This document shows, one piece after another, positions 1 through 4,254 of a stretch of 5,579 bases of DNA. Position 1 is the first letter of the stretch, and each line of letters opens with the position of its first letter. A program made the position numbers and the translations under genes. The notes under the pieces were generated by a model. The model was not told where the DNA came from and searched no databases. It saw only the letters and a list, made by a program, of their open reading frames with translations. Origin of the DNA: an uncultured Selenomonadaceae bacterium (GTDB lineage: Bacteria; Bacillota; Negativicutes; Selenomonadales; Selenomonadaceae); assembly GCA_905233965.1 (NCBI GenBank), contig CAJOFG010000084.1, positions 1 through 5,579 of the forward strand, read 5' to 3'.

Positions 1-726
1 GGTATCTGCAAGCCCTTCAACTTTTCCGTCCGCGTCGAAAGTTGACTTGTAAGGCATATCGACATTGCCGTATGAAGTCACTTTCAAAGTTGCGGAATCC
101 GTAATCGAAAATCCGGGTGTATTGTCGGCGAAGAAAGTTTCGGAATCCGAGCCCGGCGAATTTTCAGCATTTATGATTGTGATATTGTTTCCTTCCGCAA
201 CGAGTTTTGATGCCTTGAGTTTGCCGAGAAATATTACTCCGCCGGTAAGGTCGTTGTCGGTGACTGTCGGCAATTCACCGCCGGAAATAAAATTCGTAAT
301 TGCCTCTTCGGAAATTGTGCGTCCCGAAACAGTCAGCGAACCGACATCAACCTTTGAACCCGCGCCGAAAATTACGCCGTTCGGATTCAACAAAAACACA
401 TCAATATTCGGCGCATTGATACTTCCGTAAATTTCGGAAATTTTATTCCCGTCAACAAGATTTAAAATCTTTTGCATTTCTGCAAATTTGACCGTTTCGC
501 CTGCACCGATTGAAAAATCATTCCAGCGAATAAACGAATTTAAACCCGCGCCACTGCCGACAATATTCATTACGTTATCGTTTGTCGTAATGTGGTCAAT
601 GTTCCTCCGGTCCTGGTTAGTCGATTCTGTCGGAAGAGCATGAGTTTGCGACGGCACCGCACCGATCAAAAGTGATGCCGTAATCATTGCGCCGAGTTTT
701 TTGCGCCAAGTCGTTCCCGTTTTCAT
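1..726 (-). CDS. TPS-domain exoprotein, N-terminal part (filamentous haemagglutinin / TpsA-like adhesin)
   Basis: Open reading frame of 242 codons from ATG at 726 running off the left edge without a stop. Residues 1-30 form a signal peptide: basic start (MKTGTTWRKK), hydrophobic core ITASLLIGAV, likely cleavage after THA. Mature protein begins LPTES, close to the ALPT start usual for haemagglutination-activity (TPS) domains. Residues 40-180 carry the TPS signatures: N-I-V-G-S-G...N-S-F-I-R-W-N-D-F-S-I-G-A-G-E-T-V-K-F (about 54-81) and FLLNPNGVIFGAG (111-123) with the conserved NPNG at 114-117. In the family this domain is recognised by an outer-membrane TpsB pore that exports the long beta-helical protein to the surface; no TpsB gene is visible here. 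Start supported by GGGAG (736-740 on plus) about 9 nt upstream of ATG. A diderm cell is implied. The full protein is probably much longer; ligand unknown. Confidence 0.86.
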   Translation of the reverse strand, partial: MKTGTTWRKKLGAMITASLLIGAVPSQTHALPTESTNQDRRNIDHITTNDNVMNIVGSGAGLNSFIRWNDFSIGAGETVKFAEMQKILNLVDGNKISEIYGSINAPNIDVFLLNPNGVIFGAGSKVDVGSLTVSGRTISEEAITNFISGGELPTVTDNDLTGGVIFLGKLKASKLVAEGNNITIINAENSPGSDSETFFADNTPGFSITDSATLKVTSYGNVDMPYKSTFDADGKVEGLADT

Positions 727-1009
727 TTTAATGCACTCCCATTTATTTCCGGGCTGTTCTCCCAAACAAATCAAAATATTTCATCGGGCGCAACCGACAC
801 GCCCCCAAAAAATTCTTTTTCCTGTGCTTACATTATCATTTTTGCATTTTGAATACAAGTTATAAAAAAAAATTTTTCCGCAACTTTTAAAAAGTTGACA
901 AATAATTGGCGCACGATTAATTTTTTCGTAACAAAAAAGTTGATACCGACTTTTATTTTAATTTTCGACAAAATTTTTGTACAACTTAATCGATTCTTTA
1001 AAGCGAAAT
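727..1009. other. A/T-rich intergenic region upstream of the TPS gene
   Basis: No gene seen. It holds the upstream region of the minus-strand TPS gene. A possible -10 (TATAAC, plus 859-864) lies just downstream of a 17-bp palindrome at 881-897, but no good -35 pairs with it, so the promoter is not assigned. Closer to the gene, GGGCG at 786-790 can pair with CGCCC at 800-804 around a 9-nt loop, giving a short hairpin in the probable leader; it lacks a U-tract and is not a terminator. Further palindromes occur at 936-953 (AAAGT/ACTTT) and 968-980 (ACAAAA/TTTTGT). Confidence 0.5.
881..897. repeat. Perfect palindrome CAACTTTT-A-AAAAGTTG, possible operator
   Basis: Two 8-bp arms around a single central A. 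It overlaps where the -35 of the TPS gene would fall if TATAAC at 859-864 is the -10. The half-site AAGTTG/CAACTT recurs at 937-942 and 982-987, each exactly 45 bp from the previous AAGTTG/CAACTT start (892, 937, 982). An A/T-rich region gives such patterns by chance, so a regulator site is only a suggestion. Confidence 0.3.
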
Positions 1010-1043
1010 AAAAAAAATCTCCGGCGGGATTTTTGCCGAAGAT
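1010..1043 (-). terminator. Intrinsic terminator of the 3D-domain gene
   Basis: On the minus strand ATCTTCGGC (1043-1035) pairs with GCCGGAGAT (1025-1017), 9 bp with one G-U, loop of 9 nt, followed by a run of T (1016-1010). It lies about 50 bp past the stop of the 3D-domain gene. T-runs on both sides mean it could also stop plus-strand transcripts. Its stem is nearly the same as that at 4193-4233. Confidence 0.85.
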
Positions 1044-1093
1044 TTTTTATGCAACCTCGTCACGGTTGCGAAACATTCAATTTATTTTCAAAC

Positions 1094-1705
1094 TCAATCC
1101 AAAACGTAAACGGTAATGTTACGGCGACCGAAGTCCATCGCCTCGTAATAATTTTCCATGCACAAATCAATTTTGTAGCCGTAAATCGCGCCGCCGGTAT
1201 CTGCGGCAATCGCTTCGCCGTAACCCGGAATGTAAACGCGACTTCCGAGAGGAATTACGTCGGGGTCTACCGCGACAACTCCGTAAGATGCCGGAATACC
1301 CATAGCCGTCACACCTTCGGCACTTCCGTCAGTCGGGAGATAAGCCGTCGCTTCCATCGACATGACCGCGGAAAAACTGCGTCCTCCGTTTTCCGTTTCG
1401 ACAATATTCTGCGGAGTAAACTCGGCTGTGGGAGGAACCAAAATTTGTTTAATCTCCTCCATGTCGGTTGCTCCGGAAATTTCTTCATTCGTCTGTGCTT
1501 TTTCAACGGTAATTGTTTTGTCGTTAATTTCCGTTGCGGTTTCTTCAATCGTTGCCGTTTCGACTGCCGGAACATTCACTTCCGTAATTCCGTCTGCGCG
1601 GCTGGTAAAACCGGTCGTCAATGCGGCAAATCCCGCAACCATCAGGCACAGTACATACTTTCTTTCTTTCATGCCCAACTTTTTCATTATGCTTCGCTTC
1701 ATCAT
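1094..1705 (-). CDS. Secreted 3D-domain protein, probable peptidoglycan lytic enzyme
   Basis: 203 codons. Residues 12-37 (KERKYVLCLMVAGFAALTTGF then TSRA) look like a signal peptide or membrane anchor. Residues 38-110 are an acidic, Thr/Glu-rich linker with no domain I recognise. Residues 116-203 are a 3D domain, a double-psi beta-barrel related to MltA: MEATAYLPT at the start, then the three Asp residues that name the family, D147 (VVAVDPDVIPLGSRVYIPGYG), D169 (AIAADTGGAIYG) and D180 (YKIDLCM), closing with FGRRNITVYVLD. The family is thought to cleave peptidoglycan glycan strands outside the membrane, in growth, spore or resuscitation contexts. The usual G5, LysM or SH3 partner domain is absent. 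The start is uncertain: ATG occurs at 1705, 1702, 1687 and 1672, and only a weak GCGGA sits directly before 1705; a stop at 1750 rules out a longer N-terminus. It has its own promoter, structured leader and terminator. Confidence 0.9.
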   Translation of the reverse strand: MMKRSIMKKLGMKERKYVLCLMVAGFAALTTGFTSRADGITEVNVPAVETATIEETATEINDKTITVEKAQTNEEISGATDMEEIKQILVPPTAEFTPQNIVETENGGRSFSAVMSMEATAYLPTDGSAEGVTAMGIPASYGVVAVDPDVIPLGSRVYIPGYGEAIAADTGGAIYGYKIDLCMENYYEAMDFGRRNITVYVLD

Positions 1706-1780
1706 TCCGCTGCTTAACGCAAATCGTTTGCGTCCCGAGCTTGCGGTTCAAAGACCGTCTCGCTGCCTCGGAGCAGCCTT
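1706..1780 (-). promoter_or_regulatory. Structured 5' leader of the 3D-domain gene (three-way junction, possible cis-regulatory RNA)
   Basis: Read on the minus strand the last 75 nt before the ATG can fold into a tight three-way junction. P1: GCTGCT (1777-1772) with AGCAGC (1714-1709), 6 bp. P2: CCGAG (1771-1767) with CTCGG (1739-1735), 5 bp, topped by CGGT (1757-1754) with ACCG (1747-1744). P3: GACGCAAA (1734-1727) with TTTGCGTT (1723-1716), 7 pairs plus G-U, loop CGA. Only A1715 is unpaired at the junction. An exclusive alternative exists: GCTGC (1777-1773) with GCAGC (1766-1762). P1 ends 3 nt before the ATG and would cover the ribosome site. It does not match the ydaO (c-di-AMP) or GEMM-I (c-di-GMP) patterns as I know them. 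Regulation is inferred from the pairing only. Confidence 0.5.
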
Positions 1781-1831
1781 CCCCCTTTCAAAAAAAACAA
1801 AATTTAAAAATTCAATTTGTCAACGTTGCGT

Positions 1832-1860
1832 ATTATGCCGGAAAAAAGTGAAATTGTCAT
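1832..1860 (-). promoter_or_regulatory. Sigma-70-type promoter for the 3D-domain gene
   Basis: Minus strand: -35 ATGACA (plus 1855-1860), 17-bp spacer, -10 CATAAT (plus 1832-1837); each box has 5 of 6 consensus bases. Transcription would begin near 1825, giving a leader of about 120 nt. A second, weaker candidate follows: -35 TTGACA (1818-1823), 17 bp, TTGTTT (1795-1800), which would start just before the structured leader. Confidence 0.6.
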
Positions 1861-2060
1861 GAAAAAAGAAAAATTATACAAAATTCATTTTGGAATTTCC
1901 CGTCGGTACGCCGAATTTTTTTGAAAAAAATTTTTTTGAAATGCAATTTCCGGAAAATTTTCAGGAAAGGTTTACAATTTATGAATTTTCTCCGGAAGTT
2001 TTTATGAAAAAAATCCGGGTCGAAAAAAATGTTTCGCCGAAAATTTTTTTTAATCGGAGC
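1861..2060. other. Very A/T-rich intergenic spacer without a recognised gene
   Basis: Lies between the permease terminator and the promoter of the 3D-domain gene. It consists of alternating A- and T-runs broken by short GC pieces (CCGG, CGTCGG, CGCCG), with small palindromes such as TTTCCGGAAA near 1947-1956. Open frames on both strands give Phe/Lys-rich translations with no domain pattern. The phased A-tracts suggest intrinsically bent DNA. I see no RNA gene or repeat array. Confidence 0.5.
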
Positions 2061-2102
2061 AAAAAAAAATTCACCCGACAAAAATTTTTTTTGCCGAGTG
2101 AA
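2061..2102 (-). terminator. Intrinsic terminator of the lactate permease gene
   Basis: On the minus strand TTCACTCGGC (2102-2093) pairs with GTCGGGTGAA (2079-2070), 10 bp including two G-U pairs that pair only in RNA of this strand, followed by nine T (2069-2061). It begins 18 bp past the permease stop codon. The A/T-rich loop can extend the stem. Confidence 0.87.
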
Positions 2103-2120
2103 CCGAAAAATTTATTTTTT

Positions 2121-3659
2121 TTATCCTACAAGAGTTTGTCCGAAATAAACTATCAAGCCCATCAAAATTATGAACGGAATATAAATTTTTACTCCGAACT
2201 TCATCAGCTGAGCCTCAACGCCGCCGCGAATACCGACAGCCGCGACTCCGATTGCGATACTCTGCGGAGAAATAATTTTTCCGACGCAAGCACCGGTAGC
2301 ATTCGCCGCCGCCATCCAAGCCTGAACATTCGGACTTGCACCTATTGCCAGCGAAGAATCAGCCTGCAATTTACCCAAGAGTACGCAGCTTGTCGTAGCC
2401 GAGCCGGTGATGAACGATCCGACAGAACCGATAAGCGGAGAGATGAACGGGTACATCAAACCGGTTGCCGCGACGGTTGCCTCCGCGATCGTCGTCGTCA
2501 TTCCGCTGTAACCCATAATTCTTGCCGTGCCGATAATCGTTATAATCGTTATGAAAGTCGGTACCAAAGTTTGCACCGTCCGCCAAAAAACGCTTAACAT
2601 TTCTTTCGGCGTTGCCTTCTGCACGAACCCGCTGATAATTGCCGCCGTGAGAATCAAAGTACCCGGCGTTGCGATCCACATGAACGTGAAGAGCGATGCA
2701 TCTTCGCCGGTGTAAATCATGACGGAAGTTTTGAATTGGCTGAGGAAGTCATGGACGGGCGGGACGAGTTTTGAAGTCACCATGAGGAAAAGGAAAATCA
2801 AGATGAACGGGAGCCAGGCGATTAAACCTTTTTTGAAAGTAATTTCCGATTTTTCTTCCGGCGACTCTATTTCGTACTCCGGATTTTTTATCGGGAAAAA
2901 TTTTGCGTAAGCAACGATGAGTCCCATTGAGAAAATAGAGCCGGCAACACCCGCAAGTCCGGAACCCATGAAGTATGCCGCAGTCAACGAGGGAATTAAA
3001 AAGCCGAAACCCGCGACAAGACAAATCGGAATCATTCCGCTCAACGCTTTCAAAGATTTTCCGTGAACGACGACCATGAGGAAGGGGACAATAACCATAA
3101 TCGCGCCGAGTTGAACGGTTGCGTAAGTTGCGATTTGCGACGCATCGAATCCGGTCAATCCCGCCAAAGTTGTCAGCGGCAAACCGATTGAACCGTAAGC
3201 GGTCGGCACGGAGTTTGCAATCAAACAGGCGGCTATCGCGGAAACCGGATTTATTCCGATACTTGCCATCATACTCGCGCCGATAGCAACCGCCGTTCCG
3301 AATCCGGACATACATTCCAAAAATCCGCCGAAACCCCACGCGATGAGGAGAACGATAACTCTTTCGTCCGTGCTTACCGCGTTGAGCATTTCTTTAATCG
3401 TTTCAATTCCCTTCGTGTAAACGGAAAGGTTGTAAGTAAAAATTGCCGCGATGATAACGTGGAGGATAGGCCAACACGCCAGAGCGGTTCCCTCCAGCGC
3501 GGCGGTTACCGTGTCGTTCAACGGCATGCCGAAAAATCCGAATGCGGCGATAAATGAAATTACGAGTGCAACCGCGCAAGCTTTAAACGCCGGCATTTTG
3601 AAAACACTCAAGGCAATTATCAGCCAGAGAATAGGAGACAATGCCGCAAGAAATAACAT
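2121..3659 (-). CDS. lctP: L-lactate permease family transporter (LctP/LldP)
   Basis: 512 codons, slightly short of the 530-560 usual in the family. Very hydrophobic, about 12-14 membrane segments, with a charged cytoplasmic-type loop at about 258-277 (NPEYEIESPEEKSE). Family signatures are in order: GFLECMSGFGTAVAIGASMM (112-131), matching the FLEGAAGFGTPVAI motif of LldP; IANSVPTAYGSIGLPL (147-162); FITGSATTSCVLLGKLQ (416-432), matching the TGSxTxxNxLFGxLQ motif but with Ala at the variable position and Cys-Val in place of Asn-Ala; and GKIISPQSIAIG (460-471), the GKMISPQSIAIA motif. The family moves lactate (often also glycolate) with protons across the inner membrane. No lactate dehydrogenase or LldR-type regulator is in the window, so uptake or export is not shown. 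Start supported by GGAAAGGG (plus 3671-3678) about 11 nt upstream. Single-gene unit with its own promoter and terminator. Confidence 0.92.
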   Translation of the reverse strand: MLFLAALSPILWLIIALSVFKMPAFKACAVALVISFIAAFGFFGMPLNDTVTAALEGTALACWPILHVIIAAIFTYNLSVYTKGIETIKEMLNAVSTDERVIVLLIAWGFGGFLECMSGFGTAVAIGASMMASIGINPVSAIAACLIANSVPTAYGSIGLPLTTLAGLTGFDASQIATYATVQLGAIMVIVPFLMVVVHGKSLKALSGMIPICLVAGFGFLIPSLTAAYFMGSGLAGVAGSIFSMGLIVAYAKFFPIKNPEYEIESPEEKSEITFKKGLIAWLPFILIFLFLMVTSKLVPPVHDFLSQFKTSVMIYTGEDASLFTFMWIATPGTLILTAAIISGFVQKATPKEMLSVFWRTVQTLVPTFITIITIIGTARIMGYSGMTTTIAEATVAATGLMYPFISPLIGSVGSFITGSATTSCVLLGKLQADSSLAIGASPNVQAWMAAANATGACVGKIISPQSIAIGVAAVGIRGGVEAQLMKFGVKIYIPFIILMGLIVYFGQTLVG

Positions 3660-3726
3660 AATTTTTTACACCCTTTCCGAAGTCACAAAAATTTTTTTGC
3701 TCAGACATCTCAAGTAATTTGGAATC

Positions 3727-3755
3727 ATTATAGAACGATTTTATATTTCAATCAA
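3727..3755 (-). promoter_or_regulatory. Sigma-70-type promoter of the lactate permease gene
   Basis: Minus strand: -35 TTGATT (plus 3750-3755), 17-bp spacer, perfect -10 TATAAT (plus 3727-3732). Predicted start near 3720, leader of about 60 nt. The -35 lies only 5 bp from the right end of the IS200/IS605 derivative, so everything upstream of the core promoter is element DNA. TCAATC (3748-3753) and GATTGA (3759-3764) form an inverted repeat across the -35 and the element end. Confidence 0.8.
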
Positions 3756-3760
3756 GCGGA

Positions 3761-3960
3761 TTGACACTCCCCACGCCTAAAGGCGGGGGATTCTTGGGAA
3801 GTTTGAACTCTGTAGAGGTCAGTCCTTATTCGCTAACGTGCGCCCTTATTCCCAAAGGCTGTGCCAAGCAACCAACTAGACTGTTACCCGAAGGTTTCAG
3901 CTTACTTTTTACTGTCATACCGTCCTTTCATAGTATTTGCAAAGCACTTCTTCAGCACCC
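3761..3960 (-). ncRNA. Omega-RNA-like (TnpB guide RNA) scaffold, 5' boundary approximate
   Basis: In IS200/IS605 elements the 3' end of tnpB and the right end are transcribed as omega RNA: a scaffold ending exactly at the element boundary, followed by a guide of about 16-20 nt copied from flanking DNA. This segment has that layout: the conserved terminal hairpin at 3769-3789, upstream stretches such as GGCACAGCCTTTGGGAATAA and GCGCACGTTAGCGAATAAGG that I associate with tnpB right ends, and a small UUCG-capped hairpin (ACC/GGT, near 3884-3893). The guide would be read from 3760 downward: TCCGCTTGATTGAAATATAA. No TnpB is encoded here, so activity would depend on a protein acting in trans. Expression is not shown; the scaffold identification rests on memory of the family. 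Confidence 0.55.
3826..3918 (-). pseudogene. Possible C-terminal tail remnant of tnpB
   Basis: One minus-strand frame gives 30 codons from ATG at 3918 to TAA at 3826, ending GNSLVGCLAQPLGIRAHVSE. tnpB reading frames of this group commonly run into the omega-RNA scaffold and end a short distance before the terminal hairpin, as this one does. Upstream in the same frame there are stops (near 3930 and 3950), and none of the RuvC or zinc-finger motifs of TnpB (for example CxxC pairs) is seen, so the nuclease is gone. It may equally be chance reading of the scaffold. Confidence 0.3.
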
Positions 3961-4192
3961 GTGACTGTCGACCTGTTGTCCGCCCTAAGGTCCGGGTGAG
4001 TACAATCTTGAGCAACCTCAAACCCAAAACGACTTCACTGCTTGCAAGGCACGAGCCGTTGTTCTTTTTTCACATTTTTGTTAAAGCGGAAGGCTAACCG
4101 CTGTTTGAAGTTTAAAATATTTATTTTTAAAAGTCAATGGCGGCACAGCTAAAGCAGGGGGTATTACGCCGCTTTTTGAGAAAGTTAAGCGC

Positions 4193-4233
4193 AAAAAAAA
4201 TCTCCGGGAGAAAAAATTTTTCCTGCCGAAGAT
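4193..4233 (-). terminator. Intrinsic terminator of the PASTA kinase gene
   Basis: On the minus strand ATCTTCGG (4233-4226) pairs with CCGGAGAT (4207-4200); after one mismatch the stem continues through AGGAAAA/TTTTCTC-type pairs, then a run of T follows (4199-4193). It lies about 20 bp past the kinase stop. Its outer stem matches that of the terminator at 1010-1043. Confidence 0.88.
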
Positions 4234-4254
4234 TTTTTTATTTCGTGTTGCAAA

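Larger units (their letters stand above)
3761..4111 (-). mobile_element. IS200/IS605-family non-autonomous derivative (tnpA and tnpB lost)
   Basis: The right end, read on the minus strand, is the typical one for tnpB-bearing IS200/IS605 elements: a bulged hairpin (CCCC/GGGG and CGCC/GGCG with TTTA loop and one unpaired base, 3769-3789) followed by GGAGTGTCAA, ending at 3761 in TCAA, the right cleavage tetranucleotide known from IS608. A candidate left-end hairpin is AGCGG (4085-4089) with CCGCT (4098-4102), 8-nt loop. TTTAA on the minus strand (plus 4112-4116) could be the target/TAM preceding the element, giving about 351 bp. The left boundary is tentative. The interior has no frame longer than about 60 codons on the minus strand, with several stops, so any transposition needs enzymes supplied elsewhere. 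Inserted between the kinase and permease genes. Confidence 0.7.

Noticed and set aside
65..430. Plus-strand open frame of 121 codons
   Set aside because: It lies entirely opposite the TPS-domain gene, whose minus-strand frame has a signal peptide and conserved motifs; the plus translation shows no domain.
785..805. GC-rich hairpin GGGCG/CGCCC as a terminator
   Set aside because: Neither strand has a T-run after the stem, and it lies between the likely promoter and the TPS gene; more likely part of a leader.
895..923. Plus-strand promoter with TTGACA at 895-900
   Set aside because: The matching -10 (TAATTT) is poor, no plus-strand gene follows, and the TTGACA is part of the palindrome region.
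1706..1825. ydaO (c-di-AMP) or GEMM-I (c-di-GMP) riboswitch in the 3D-gene leader
   Set aside because: The leader has GGGACGCAAA, as in GEMM-I, but lacks the other conserved GEMM segment and GNRA loop, and is too short and different in sequence for ydaO. A covariance search would settle it.
977..1862. Plus-strand frames opposite the 3D-domain gene (977-1717, 1362-1862, 1621-1851)
   Set aside because: They are antisense to a recognised domain, run through its terminator or promoter, and have no recognisable features.
1857..2081. Minus-strand 74-codon frame in the A/T-rich spacer
   Set aside because: Its start lies inside the permease terminator, it has no ribosome site, and the Phe/Lys-rich translation is what A- and T-runs produce by chance.
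1890..2597. Plus-strand 235-codon frame
   Set aside because: The first third is A/T-rich spacer and the rest is antisense to the lactate permease.
3761..4097. Plus-strand frames starting MTLPTPKGGGFLGS and MPSNQLDCY
   Set aside because: They read the reverse of the IS200/IS605 right end and scaffold; such frames are a common source of spurious hypothetical proteins.
4134..4165. Second IS200/IS605 right-end-like segment (CACAGCTAAAGCAGGGGG)
   Set aside because: It resembles the right-end hairpin in the CTAAAG...GGGGG part, but the arms pair poorly and no TCAA end is in the right place; chance or a very old remnant cannot be told apart.
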